From Marinobacter similis (GTDB taxonomy: Bacteria; Pseudomonadota; Gammaproteobacteria; Pseudomonadales; Oleiphilaceae), in NCBI RefSeq assembly GCF_000830985.1, contig NZ_CP007151.1:1984001-2048000 (forward strand): a DNA stretch of 64,000 nucleotides. The letters run 5' to 3'. Positions 51,613 to 61,164 of this stretch are shown here, piece by piece. How positions within the stretch are numbered: position 1 is the first letter of the stretch; every line of letters starts with the position of its first letter. The notes under the pieces are model-generated. The model was not told the origin of the DNA and ran no database searches. It saw only the letters and a list, made by a program, of their open reading frames with translations. The translations under genes were made by a program, and so were the position numbers.

Positions 51613-53560
51613 ATGACTGAGAAACACGTCTTTCCAGTAGCGCCGGAGGTGGCCCAGCGGGCTCTGGTAAATCGGGATCAGTACAACGCGATGTATCGTG
51701 AATCGATCGAGAATCCCGATGCGTTCTGGTCAGAGCACGGCAAACGCCTGGAGTGGATCAAGCCCTACACCAAGGTTAAGAACACCACCTACGATTTCGA
51801 CAACCTGTCCATCAAATGGTTTGAAGACGGCGAACTGAACGCCTCCGCTAACTGCCTTGATCGCCACCTTGAGAAAAAGGGTGACCAGACCGCCATCATC
51901 TTTGAAGGTGACGACCCGGCGGACTCTCGCCATGTGACCTACCGTGAGCTGCACGAGGAAACCAGCAAGTTCGCAAATGTGCTTAAGGGGCTGGGTGTAA
52001 AGAAGGGCGATGTTGTCACCATCTACATGCCGATGATCGTTGAAACCGCGGTCGCCATGCTGGCTTGCGCTCGCATCGGCGCGATTCACTCCGTCGTTTT
52101 TGGCGGTTTCTCGCCCGAGGCCCTGGGTGCACGCATTGTTAACGGCAAATCCCGGTTCGTGGTCACGGCCGATGAAGGTGTTCGCGGCGGCCGCAAGATT
52201 CCGCTGAAGAAAAACGTCAACGCGGCCCTGAAGACCGACGGCGCTGATGCGGTGGAGAAAGTGGTGGTAGTTTCCCGCACCGGTAATTCCGAGGTGCCCT
52301 GGGACGACAGCCGCGATGTGAAGTACGAAGACCTCATGCAGTCTGCCTCGGCGGATTGTCCGCCTGAGCCGATGAATGCGGAAGACCCGCTGTTCATGTT
52401 GTATACCTCAGGTTCCACTGGCGCGCCAAAGGGTGTGTTGCACACCACCGGTGGCTACATGGTGTATGCGTCGATGACGCACGAGTACGTGTTCGACTAT
52501 CACGACGGTGACGTATACTGGTGCACCGCCGACTTTGGCTGGGTGACCGGTCATAGCTACATTCTTTATGGCCCGCTGGCCAATGGTGCCATCACCGTGT
52601 TGTTCGAGGGTGTGCCCAACTACCCGGACAGCTCCCGTATGGGGCAGGTGGTCGATAAGCACCAGGTCAACATCCTGTACACGGCGCCTACCGCCATTCG
52701 GGCCCTGATGGCCGAAGGTGCGTCCTGCATGGACGGTACCAAACGCGACAGCCTGAAATTGCTGGGTTCCGTCGGTGAGCCGATCAACCGGAAGCCTGGG
52801 AGTGGTACCACCGAGTCATTGGCAACAGCCAATGCCCGATTGTTGATACCTGGTGGCAGACCGAGACCGGTGGCATCCTGATTTCACCGCTGCCGGGCGC
52901 TACCGACCTCAAGCCTGGCTCGGCGACCGTGCCGTTCTTTGGTGTTCAGCCGGCCCTGGTCGATAACGATGGCAATGTCCTGGATGGCAAGGCTGAGGGC
53001 AACCTGGTGATCATGGATAGCTGGCCTGGGCAGATGCGCACCATTTACGGTGATCATGAGCGCTTCAAGCAGACTTACTTCAGCACCTACAAGGGACGGT
53101 ATTTCACCGGTGATGGTGCGCGCCGTGATGAAGATGGGTATTACTGGATTACCGGTCGTGTCGACGACGTCCTGAACGTGTCCGGTCACCGCTTGGGTAC
53201 GGCGGAAGTAGAAAGTGCGCTGGTCGCTCATAGCAAGGTTGCTGAGGCCGCGTGGTTGGTTTCCCCCACGACATCAAGGGGCAGGGCATCTACGTCTATG
53301 TCACTCTGGTGCAGGGCGAAGAGCCATCGGATGAGCTGAAGAAAGAGCTGGTGCAGTGGGTGCGCAAGGAAATTGGTCCGATCGCCTCGCCAGATGTGAT
53401 TCAATGGGCACCTGGACTGCCCAAGACTCGTTCGGGCAAGATTATGCGTCGGATTTTGCGTAAAATTGCTGCCAACGAGCACGATCAGCTTGGCGATACG
53501 TCCACCCTGGCAGACCCGGGTGTAGTTGACGAGCTGATCAGCAGTCGCGAATTTAAATAA
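51613..53560 (+). CDS. acs: Acetyl-CoA synthetase (two frameshifts in this sequence)
   Basis: AMP-forming enzyme that activates acetate. Motifs: [20 protein letters not shown] (ATP site), [30 protein letters not shown], and the regulatory acetylation lysine in [15 protein letters not shown]. Two breaks need one base each: near 52788 AACCGGAAG becomes AACCCGGAAG, giving [15 protein letters not shown]; near 53252 GCCGCGTGG becomes GCCGCGGTGG, giving [16 protein letters not shown]. Repaired length about 649, the normal size. An ErdR-like regulator gene follows after 41 bases. Confidence 0.96.
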
Positions 53561-53601
53561 GGTCGAATCCAAGACCGTAACCCTGTTAAGGAATTTGTTG
53601 A

Positions 53602-54267
53602 ATGGCACAAACAATTATCGTCGCTGATGATCACCCGTTGTTTCGCGCAGCATTGAAGCAGGCGGTCAGTCAGGCGGTGCCCGATGCCGAGACGGTTGAA
53701 GTCGATAGCATCAAGGCTCTGCAGGCGGCGGTAGAGTCGCACCCGGATGCAGATCTGGTCTTGCTGGATCTGAACATGCCGGGCGCCCACGGCTTCTCCG
53801 GGCTGGTGTTCATGCGCGGGCAGTACCCGGGATTGCCGGTGGTGGTTGTGTCGGGTTCGGAGGAGTTGCAGGTCATGCGTCGCTCGATCGACTATGGCGC
53901 GTCCGGGTTCATTCCCAAGTCGGCGCCCCTGCCCACCATCACCGAGGCTATTCAGGACGTTCTGGAAGGGGATGTCTGGTTGCCAGACGGGGTGGCGGAC
54001 AAGATTGAGCGCATGCACTCAGACGCCACGGATTTTTCCGAGAAGTTGGCGTCGCTGACACCGCAGCAATTCCGGGTATTGGGCATGTTGGCCGAAGGGC
54101 TTCTGAACAAGCAGATCGCCTACGATCTGGATGTGTCTGAGGCCACCATCAAGGCTCACATCACCGCGGTATTCCGCAAGCTGGGGGTTCGTAACCGGAC
54201 TCAGGCGGTCATTGCGATTCAGCAGATGGAGATCGATCCTTCGGATCAGTCATTGTCTGGCAGTTAA
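53602..54267 (+). CDS. LuxR/NarL-type response regulator, ErdR-like
   Basis: 221 residues: REC domain (IIVADDHPLFRAALKQAV, phospho-acceptor Asp in LVLLDLNMPGAHG, Lys in FIPKSAP) and a C-terminal LuxR helix-turn-helix (LTPQQFRVLGMLAEGLLNKQIAYDL, SEATIKAHITAVFRKLGVRNRTQAV). In Pseudomonas the ErdR regulator of this type controls acsA and alcohol/acetate use, and here the gene follows acs directly, so the same role is inferred. No sensor kinase gene is adjacent. A terminator follows. Confidence 0.88.
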   Translation: MAQTIIVADDHPLFRAALKQAVSQAVPDAETVEVDSIKALQAAVESHPDADLVLLDLNMPGAHGFSGLVFMRGQYPGLPVVVVSGSEELQVMRRSIDYGASGFIPKSAPLPTITEAIQDVLEGDVWLPDGVADKIERMHSDATDFSEKLASLTPQQFRVLGMLAEGLLNKQIAYDLDVSEATIKAHITAVFRKLGVRNRTQAVIAIQQMEIDPSDQSLSGS

Positions 54268-54293
54268 TAACGGCGCTAATCAGCGTGAATGTG

Positions 54294-54323
54294 AAACGGG
54301 AGCCCTTGGGCTCCCGTTTTTTT
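54294..54323 (+). terminator. Rho-independent terminator after the ErdR-like gene
   Basis: Stem AAACGGGAGCC and GGCTCCCGTTT with a CTTG tetraloop, followed directly by a T run. It is a textbook terminator ending the acs-regulator unit. Confidence 0.92.
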
Positions 54324-54375
54324 ATGTTCTGGATTTTTGTCCGGGCGCTATGAACATTCTTCTCTCTGTTTAGTG

Positions 54376-54387
54376 GTACACGTGTAC
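54376..54387. promoter_or_regulatory. Operator-like palindrome, copy 1, upstream of desaturase
   Basis: GTACACGTGTAC is a perfect 12-bp palindrome. An imperfect second copy (GCACAAGTGTAC) stands at 54462-54473, 86 bases downstream. The pair suggests binding of a dimeric regulator, perhaps a TetR-type lipid regulator of the DesT kind; the identity is inference. Confidence 0.5.
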
Positions 54388-54461
54388 TCACTTAAAGCCG
54401 TTTTATAAGCAAATTTAAAAGATAGGCATTGTCATCGTTATTGTCTTTCGGTAAATTCAGC

Positions 54462-54492
54462 GCACAAGTGTACTCTCAAAATAAAATTTGAG
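54462..54492. promoter_or_regulatory. Operator-like copy 2 plus CTCAAA-N6-TTTGAG inverted repeat
   Basis: GCACAAGTGTAC (54462-54473) repeats ten of the twelve bases of the upstream palindrome. It is followed at once by CTCAAA-ATAAAA-TTTGAG (54475-54492), a perfect 6+6 inverted repeat with an AT spacer. Both lie within 70 bases of the desaturase start, where a regulator would block or assist transcription. Confidence 0.45.
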
Positions 54493-54530
54493 TGCGCCAG
54501 TCTGGATTCTTGAAAGAGTAAAGGTGACGA

Positions 54531-55618
54531 ATGAACGCAGCCGTGAAGCCCGAAGCCCTGGGCCAAGCCGTGTATGGAAAACCTGATGAGCGTGAGCTCA
54601 GAGACCGAATGAAGAAGGACCTGCCGGCCGATACCTTCAAGACGCAAACCTGGCGGGTGGTCTGGTTTGTGCCGCTGCAGTTGATGATCTGGGGTGGGAT
54701 CGCGACGATTCTGCTGGCGGGGTTGCCCTGGTATGCCAACCTGGTGCTGGGCTGGTGGTTGGTCACAGCATCGGGTGCCAGGCCTTGCTGGCCCATGAGG
54801 TGTTGCACGGTGCTTTGGGGATGAGCCGGCGCTGGCAGAATTTCTTCGGCTGGCTCGGGTTCGGACCTTTTGTGGTGCCGCCGGAGTTCTGGCGCAAGTG
54901 GCATAACGTGATTCATCACGGCAACACCAACGCCGGCGATACCGATCCGGATAGCTTTGGTACATTGCGTCGCTACCGCGCCGACCCCAAGCAAAAGAAA
55001 TTCGCCAAGCTCGCTCCCGGTTCCGGCACCTGGTACAGCTACCTATTTCTGACCTATTCGTTCACCTTTCATGCCCAGCTGGTGCTGTGGTTCCAGGCCC
55101 GAAAGCGTAAGCAGTTCAAGGGCTTTGACCGGACCAGGGCAGTCCGGCAATCGGTTGTTTGCGTGGTGGCCTGGGCAGTGTTGGCCGTGCTTTCGGGTCC
55201 GCTGGCGGTGTTCACCGTGCTGATCCCGTTCATGGTGGCGAACGTGCTGGGGCAGGGGTATATCCTGACCAACCACTTCCTGCGGCCTCAGACCGCCACC
55301 AATAACCCGTTGGACAACTCCATGAGCCTGCGCAGTCATCCGGTTCTTGATCGGCTGCACTTCCGTTTCAGTCACCATGTGGAGCATCATTTCTTCCCGA
55401 AGATGGCCTCCAACAAGGCACCCCGGGTTCGGGCGTGGCTGGAACAACATCACGGTGAACGTTACGTGGCGATGCCCCACAGTACAGCGCTGAAGCTGTT
55501 GTACACCACGCCCCGGGTCTACAAATCGTCCACTGAACTGGTTGATCCGAACCGGCCGGAGCGGGTGGTGGATCTGCTGCCATTGCAGCAACAGTACGCC
55601 GCCAGCAATCGCGGCTGA
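54531..55618 (+). CDS. Membrane fatty acid desaturase (frameshifted in this sequence)
   Basis: Di-iron integral-membrane desaturase. The three histidine boxes are HEVLH (with HGALG), HNVIHHGNTNAGD and HHVEHHFFP. Membrane spans are visible before box 1 (PLQLMIWGGIATILLAGLPWY) and between boxes 2 and 3 (VCVVAWAVLAVLSGPLAVFTVLIPFMVANVLG). The break at 54754 (GGCTGGTGGTTGG should be GGCTGGGTGGTTGG) gives LVLGWVVGHSIGCQALLAHE; repaired length about 362. Substrate (acyl lipid or acyl-CoA) and position of the double bond are not readable. Operator-like palindromes precede it. Confidence 0.9.
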
Positions 55619-55635
55619 CGGCATCCGCCGGCAGG

Positions 55636-56618
55636 TTATTTGCTGCCGGCGTACCCCAGCTCTTTATTGACCAGGTTGAACAGCTCTCCGCTGTCATGCC
55701 AGTGGTCGAAGTTCTCCAGGAATTGATCGGTGAGCGCCCGTTTCCAGCCGATAAAGTCACCGGCCATGTGGGCGGTCATGGTGACGTTCTCCATGTCCCA
55801 CAGAGGGTGGTTTTCCGGCAGGGGCTCTTCTTCAAATACGTCCAGGCCTGCCCCGGCAATTTCGCCATTTCGCAGCGCGGCAATCAGGTCGTCGGTTTTG
55901 ACGATGGGGCCGCGGCCAATGTTGATCAGCCGGGCCGACGATTTCATGGCCTTGAACGCCTTCTCATCAAACAGGCTTTCGGTCTGCGGCGTTAGCGGTG
56001 CAGCAATTACTACGTAGTCGGCGTGCCCCAACTGTTCGAACAGTTCGTCGTTGCCGTGCACGGCAACAAAGTCCGGGTCGTCGTGGCGGGGTGTCCGGGC
56101 AATTCCGTGGGCATTCAGTCCGGCTGCCCTGACCAGGCGGCCGATCTGCCGGCCAATGGAGCCGGCGCCTACCACCAGGACCTGCTTGCCTTCGGCGCGC
56201 TCGGTATCCCGGTGCTTCCACTGATGTTTCATCTGCAAGCGGATCGAGCCGGGAAAATCCTTGGCGAACATCAGGATGGTGCAAAGCACGTACTCGGCAA
56301 TGGTGCGGTCGAAAATGCCGCGGGCGTTGGTGACCACCACGTCGCTGTGAATCAGCGCAGGAAACATCAGCGCATCAACCCCAGCGCTGGTGGCGTGAAT
56401 CCACTGCAGCTTGTCGGCTGACTCCCAGGCCGCTTCCAGGGCCTCGGTGCGGAAGTCGGTGACCATCATGACGTCGGTGCCCGGCAAGGTGTCTCTCAGC
56501 GTCTGCTCGTCGCAGGCGAATCGCACTTCCGCACGCGCCTGAGTGCGTCCATGCCCGGTGGCTCCGGCTCGCCGGGTGCAGTGAGAACGGTTATCACGGG
56601 TTTGCTTGGCTGTGTCAT
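55636..56618 (-). CDS. D-2-hydroxyacid dehydrogenase family protein (frameshifted in this sequence)
   Basis: NAD(P)-dependent 2-hydroxyacid dehydrogenase of the GhrA/SerA superfamily. Visible: nucleotide motif VLVVGAGSIGRQIGRL, catalytic Arg in INIGRGPIVKTDD, Glu in DVFEEEPLPENHPLW and His in MTAHMAGD. The frame upstream of about 56534 would run on into unrelated sequence, but one base restored there (GCGTGCGGAAG to GCGTGGCGGAAG) links it to ATG 56618 with product MTQPSKPVITVL ... LRRVAEVRFACDEQ, about 327 residues; AGGTTCA precedes the start. Convergent with the desaturase gene. Substrate unknown. Confidence 0.88.
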
Positions 56619-56847
56619 TGAACCTCCGCCTTATGAGCTGATGGGCGACCTCGAAGCTGGGTCTCACGACAGTCTGGTATCCCGCTGCGGTACGGTCAAC
56701 TTGTGACGGTGAAAGTTGGCTTCTTGTGAGCGGAAGTAGGCCAATTCCATAGTTGGTATCTTTCTGCTTTTTTGTCTTGTGTGGCCTGTTCTTACTGGCT
56801 AACCTGCAGAGGTAAGTTATTTTTGCCCCGCTCGCAGGAGGTGTTTT

Positions 56848-58073
56848 ATGGCAGACTCTGCCAACTACGAGACTGGCCAGTCCAGACCACGTAAAGTGAA
56901 GTACCGGAAGAACAAGGCCAGCTGGAACCCTGCCATGCAGGCGATTCCTGTGCCGGGCATTCGTCGCATGGTGAACATGGCGGCCTCGATGAAAGATGTT
57001 ATTCATCTTTCGATCGGTCAGCCCGACTTGCCGACGCCAAAGCATATTATTGACGCCTACGTTGAGGCGCTGAACGCCGGGCAAACCGGTTACACCATGG
57101 ATGCCGGGTTGCCGGAGCTCCTGGTCGCGCTCCGTGATTATTATGGCAAGCGCTACAACCGCAAGCTGACCCGCGACAACATCCTGATCACCAGTGGCGC
57201 CACCGAGGCCATGTACCTGGCAATCTCGGCAACGTCGGCGCCGGGCCGTCAGTTCATCGTGACGGATCCGTCGTTCCTTCTGTACGCGCCCTGATCCGGA
57301 TGAACGGTGGCGAGGTCAAGTTCGTGCCTACTCACGCCGAGAATGATCACCAGCTTGATCCGGACGAAGTCATCCGCGCCATGGGTCCGCGTACTTTCGC
57401 GCTGATCCTGAACAACCCCAACAACCCGACCGGAGCGGTGTATCCGCGCAGCACGGTGGAGACCATCCTGGAGGAGTGTGCGTACCGGGGAATTCAGGTT
57501 TACGCCGATGAAGTCTATGACCACCTGATCTTCGATGATGACGATTTCGCCAGCGTCCTGAACTGCTCCATGGACCTGGACAACATCATGTGCATCAGCA
57601 GTTTTTCCAAGACCTACAGCATGGCTGGTTTGCGGGTTGGCTGGGTGATCGCGAGTCAGGCGGCAATCAAATCCCTGCGTCGGTACCACATGTTCACCAC
57701 CTCCGTGGCCAATACGCCGTCCCAGTTTGCTGGCGTGGCGGCGCTCACCGGTGATCAGCAGTGCGTGCAGGACATGGTTAGTATCTACAAGGAGCGCCGT
57801 GACAAGGTGGTGGAGTTGATTGACCAGACCCCTTACATGACCGGCTATAAGCCCGGCGGTGCCTTCTTCGCGTTCCCGGGCCTGCCGCCCCATGTGGATG
57901 GCTCTGATCTGGCGCTGCGCATGCTGAAGGAAACCGGCGTTTGTATGGTGCCGGGGGATGCCTTTGGTGAGGCGTCTACCAACGCCGTGCGGATCAGTTT
58001 CTCGACGACCTGTGAGAAACTGGAAGAAGCCTTTGATCGCGTCATCCCGTGGATGGCGAAGCAACAGTTCTGA
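56848..58073 (+). CDS. Class I/II aminotransferase (frameshifted in this sequence)
   Basis: PLP-dependent fold-type I aminotransferase of the AspC-like subgroup Ib. Motifs: SIGQPDLPTPKHI, NILITSGATEAMYLAI, ILNNPNNPTGAVYP, VYADEVYDHLIFD, the PLP lysine in SSFSKTYSMAGLRVGW, and the substrate-carboxylate Arg in NAVRISFSTTCEKLEEA. The break is in the C run 57289-57291: TACGCGCCCTGATC should read TACGCGCCCCTGATC, giving LLYAPLIRMNGGEVKF; repaired length about 408. AGGAGG precedes ATG 56848. Divergent from the 2-hydroxyacid dehydrogenase; substrate not readable. Confidence 0.92.
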
Positions 58074-58082
58074 GGAGTTGTG

Positions 58083-58274
58083 ATGTCAGCCCTGGAGTCT
58101 GTCCTCATACAATGCCCCTACTGCTGGGAGACGCTGGATGTCAGCGTCGACCCGTCAGTGCAGGAGCAGGAGTATGTGGAAGACTGCCAGGTCTGCTGCC
58201 AGCCCATTCTCATACGCGTGTTGTTTGATGATGATCTGACGCCCCATGTTGAAGCCCGCGCCGAGAACGAATAG
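58083..58274 (+). CDS. CPXCG-motif cysteine-rich protein
   Basis: 63-residue protein of the CPXCG small zinc-binding family (CPYCWE near the N terminus and CQVCCQPI about 30 residues later), typical of gammaproteobacteria and of unknown function. ATG 58083 is preferred over GTG 58080 because GAGGAG lies upstream. It follows the aminotransferase after 9 bases and is probably co-transcribed. Confidence 0.85.
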   Translation: MSALESVLIQCPYCWETLDVSVDPSVQEQEYVEDCQVCCQPILIRVLFDDDLTPHVEARAENE

Positions 58275-58370
58275 CGGCGCCCGGCAATTCTGACCGATCC
58301 TTAATCTTGCCGTCTTGCCCCCAGTTGGCACCGTGCTCAGGATAGGTGGGTAACTCATGGAGGCGATCGC

Positions 58371-58942
58371 ATGCACACTTTTTCCAAGTCCGGCCTTTGG
58401 GCCTGATTCTTCTTACGCTTACCCTGACCAGTGGCTGTGCAAGCCTGTCGCCGTATTCGATATCCGAGGGCGAGCTGGAGCGCCATCTTCAGGACGTGGT
58501 GAGCGATTTTGATCGCCAGCAACTCAAAAGCGGGTCGCCGCTCAGCCTGAGTCTGAGTGATGCCGACATTACCCTGGGTCCTGATGGCCGGGACGTAGCG
58601 GTGATTGATGTTAAAGGGCAGGTGGCGGTCAATGCCATGCTGGCCCGCCTGCCGGTTGATATCGCGCTCAAAGTGGAAGGTGCACCGGTCTATGACAGCA
58701 CTGAGAAAGCCATCTTTATCCGGCGGCTGCAGTTGTTGGATAGCAGCATCGATTCCCCGTTTTTCCGGGGCGATCTGAAACCGATAACAGAGCACGTTAT
58801 GCGGGCGGTGGCACAGATGCTGGAAACCATGCCGGTTTACCGACTGGATGAAACTAACTTTGCCCAGCGTATGTTTGGCGCCATGCCGGTGGATGTGCGG
58901 GTGGCTCCGGGGCGTCTGGAATTCGTGATGGCGGATAAGTAG
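58371..58942 (+). CDS. DUF1439-like lipoprotein (frameshifted in this sequence)
   Basis: A predicted outer-membrane lipoprotein: after repair the signal peptide is MHTFSKSGLWGLILLTLTLTSGCAS with the lipobox Cys in LTSGC. The remainder (SPYSISEGELERHLQDVVSDFD, DVAVIDVKGQVAVNAMLARLPVDIALKVEGAPVYD) resembles the DUF1439/YceB fold, a lipid-binding-like beta structure. ATG 58371 has GGAGG seven bases upstream. The frame must shift at the G run 58399-58401 (TTTGGGCC to TTTGGGGCC) to read on; about 190 residues. The alternative GTG 58346 start gives a poor signal peptide. Confidence 0.78.
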
Positions 58943-58983
58943 AAGAGAGTTATCGGACAGGCCGAAGCTTTCGAGGAGAGTAC

Positions 58984-59014
58984 AACGGCGGCGCTGTGCA
59001 GATGCGCCGCCGTT
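58984..59014. terminator. Bidirectional terminator hairpin
   Basis: A perfect 11-bp stem, AACGGCGGCGC and GCGCCGCCGTT, with a nine-base loop. It sits between the convergent lipoprotein and dehydrogenase genes, 8 bases from the stop of the latter. Confidence 0.8.
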
Positions 59015-59021
59015 GGCAGAT

Positions 59022-60176
59022 TCAACCGTTCAGCCGCTGGCAAATAGCAACACCGATCTCATGGGTGCCACGTTTGCTGCCAGCGTTTTCGGCCAGATCA
59101 GCAGCCACCGCATCGTAAAGTTCCTTGCCCGCCGCAGCCAGATTCGGGTCTTTCCGGCCCAGCCATTCCAGCATACGCGCTGTGGTAAACAGCATCGCGG
59201 TTGGGTCAGCTAGACCCTGGCCGGCAATGTCCGGCGCACTGCCGTGGGTCGGTTCGAACATAGAGGGCATTTCCGGATCGGTCGGATTCAGGTTGCACGA
59301 CGGCGCCACACCCATGCCACCTGACAAAACCGCAGCCAGGTCTGTCAGAATGTCGCCCTGAAGGTTGCTGGCGACCACCACATCGAAGGCCCAGGGGCTT
59401 TGCACGAACTTCATGCAGGCCGCATCCACCAGCTCGTGGTGGACGGCCACATCCGGATATTCCTCGCTGATTGCCTCGAACGCCTCTGTGTACATGTCGC
59501 CCCAGTGCCGGAGCGCATTGCGCTTGGTGACCAGGCATACCTGGCTCTCACAAGTTCGGCCATCGAGAGTGCGGAAGCTGCGCGTCCGCCCCTCTTTTAC
59601 CCGCTCAGCAGCCCGGTTCCGGGCCTGCTCGAAGCCGTAGCGGATAATCCGGTTGGTGGCCTTGCGGGTGAATACCTCCATCTGGGTAGCGACTTCATCC
59701 TCGGTACCTTTGCGCAAGCGGCCACCCTGGCTGACGTACTCGCCTTCGGAGTTCTCGCGAATCACCAGCATGTCGATGTCTTTGGCTCGCTCGTCGGCCA
59801 GGTACTGCCGGGCGCCTGGTAGAAGCCGGGCAGGGCGTTCACAGACCCATTGGTCAAAGCCCTTGCGCATCTCCAGCAGCGGCGCCAGTGAGACGCTGTC
59901 TGAGAGCAGATAGCGCTCGGAATCGTCGATCGGGCCCGGGTCGCCCAGCGCTCCCAGCAGAATCGCGTCGTAAGCCTGGAGTTGCTTGAGGGCATCTTCA
60001 GGCATGGATTCGCCGTTTTCCTCATGCCAGGCATGGGAAGGCCAGGGGAATCGGGTCCACTCCACCGCCAGGCCGTGTTTTGCGCGCAGGGTTTCCAGGC
60101 AACGGACGGCTTCACCCACCACTTCCGGACCTATGCCATCACCGGGGGTGACTGCGATGCGGGTTGTTTCAGCCAT
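59022..60176 (-). CDS. Isocitrate/isopropylmalate-family dehydrogenase (tartrate/D-malate type)
   Basis: NAD-dependent decarboxylating dehydrogenase of the IPMDH family. Family marks: TPGDGIGPEVV at the N terminus, LLGALGDPGPIDD, VIRENSEGEYVSQGG, and the metal and cofactor block NLQGDILTDLAAVLSGGMGVAPS ... FEPTHGSAPDIAGQG. The long DSERYLLSDSVSLAPLLEMRKGFDQWVCERP region and 384-residue length fit the tartrate dehydrogenase / D-malate dehydrogenase branch better than LeuB, and no other leu genes are near. The exact substrate is not decided by sequence alone. Confidence 0.85.
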   Translation of the reverse strand: MAETTRIAVTPGDGIGPEVVGEAVRCLETLRAKHGLAVEWTRFPWPSHAWHEENGESMPEDALKQLQAYDAILLGALGDPGPIDDSERYLLSDSVSLAPLLEMRKGFDQWVCERPARLLPGARQYLADERAKDIDMLVIRENSEGEYVSQGGRLRKGTEDEVATQMEVFTRKATNRIIRYGFEQARNRAAERVKEGRTRSFRTLDGRTCESQVCLVTKRNALRHWGDMYTEAFEAISEEYPDVAVHHELVDAACMKFVQSPWAFDVVVASNLQGDILTDLAAVLSGGMGVAPSCNLNPTDPEMPSMFEPTHGSAPDIAGQGLADPTAMLFTTARMLEWLGRKDPNLAAAGKELYDAVAADLAENAGSKRGTHEIGVAICQRLNG

Positions 60177-60299
60177 TCAGGCGACTCCTTTTTTAAATCG
60201 GCACGTATGTTTACCAGTCTCCCAGTTTAGACGTCCAAGAGCGGGATGCCACCACTCATTCGGGTAATGGCTCCAGGTTAGGTTGCGCCCGCGCTCTGG

Positions 60300-60330
60300 A
60301 CCTTATAGTGGGGCATACATACCTTATAGT
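60300..60330. repeat. Direct repeat ACCTTATAGT, two copies 21 bases apart
   Basis: ACCTTATAGT occurs at 60300-60309 and again at 60321-60330. The 21-base period is two helical turns, so both sites face the same side of DNA. They lie 43-73 bases upstream of the EAL protein start and could be an activator site or overlapping promoter elements. Confidence 0.5.
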
Positions 60331-60372
60331 TGCTGTACCTAAGTGGTGCAGTTCGTTTGTTTAGGAGACCCA

Positions 60373-61137
60373 GTGAACCAACCCGCAGTCCTATTTGATG
60401 AATCCAACTGTGAGCAATGTGCCTGCGGCGAAGGGTTGGATTTCTCCTTTACCTTTGCGTTCCAGCCGATTGTTGACGTCCTAAATCAGTCCGTCTACGC
60501 CTACGAAGCCTTGGTTCGTGGTCCGGAAGGCGAGGGGGCCATGAGCGTCCTGTCGAATGTTAACGAGACTAACCGTTATTCTTTTGATCAGGTTTGCCGG
60601 GTCAAGGCGGTCAAACTGGCGTCGCGACTGGGCATGAAAACGATGCTCAGCATCAATTTCATGCCGAACGCGGTTTATCAGGCTGAATATTGTATTCGCA
60701 CTACGCTGGCGGCAGCAAAGACCTACAATTTCGACACCAGCAAGCTGATCTTTGAATTAACTGAAAACGAGCAATTAACGTCTGTTGATCATCTGGTGTC
60801 GATCATTGAGGCGTACCAGGAGATGGGCTTCAAAACAGCAATAGACGATTTTGGCGCCGGCTACTCACGCTACAACATCATGATGGCTAGCCCTCCGGAC
60901 ATTCTTAAGCTCGATATGGGATTGGTGCGCAATATTCACAATGAGCCTAACAAGCAGGCTGTGGTGTCCGGTATCATCACCATGATGAAGCAGCTTGGTG
61001 GAAGGATTGTGGCCGAAGGGGTGGAGACCGAGGAAGAGTATTTCTGGTTGCGCTCTCAGGGCATCACCCTTTACCAGGGGTTTTTATTCGCCAAGCCGGG
61101 ATTCGAATGCTTGCCTGAACCGGTCTTTCCGGTCTGA
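60373..61137 (+). CDS. Stand-alone EAL domain phosphodiesterase
   Basis: 254 residues, nearly all EAL domain. All catalytic blocks are intact: YEALVRG, SINFMPNA, FELTENEQL, IDDFGAGYSRYN, LKLDMGLVR and VAEGVETEEE, so c-di-GMP hydrolysis is predicted. The first 25 residues hold three cysteines in a short span (NCEQCACGEG), which may bind metal or sense redox. GTG 60373 is chosen because AGGAG precedes it; a GTG at 60343 would skip a ribosome site. No sensor domain or membrane helix. Confidence 0.9.
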   Translation: MNQPAVLFDESNCEQCACGEGLDFSFTFAFQPIVDVLNQSVYAYEALVRGPEGEGAMSVLSNVNETNRYSFDQVCRVKAVKLASRLGMKTMLSINFMPNAVYQAEYCIRTTLAAAKTYNFDTSKLIFELTENEQLTSVDHLVSIIEAYQEMGFKTAIDDFGAGYSRYNIMMASPPDILKLDMGLVRNIHNEPNKQAVVSGIITMMKQLGGRIVAEGVETEEEYFWLRSQGITLYQGFLFAKPGFECLPEPVFPV

Positions 61138-61164
61138 GGCAGCCTCAACTAACAGGGAACTGCT

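Noticed and set aside
55636..57084. Open frame of 482 codons suggesting a dehydrogenase with a 150-residue N-terminal extension
   Set aside because: The extension crosses the divergent aminotransferase gene and has no family character. A one-base repair near 56532 links the dehydrogenase to ATG 56618 with a sensible N terminus.
59022..60176. leuB (3-isopropylmalate dehydrogenase) as the name for the IPMDH-family gene
   Set aside because: Length, the mid-region and absence of leuC/leuD nearby fit the tartrate/D-malate dehydrogenase branch better.
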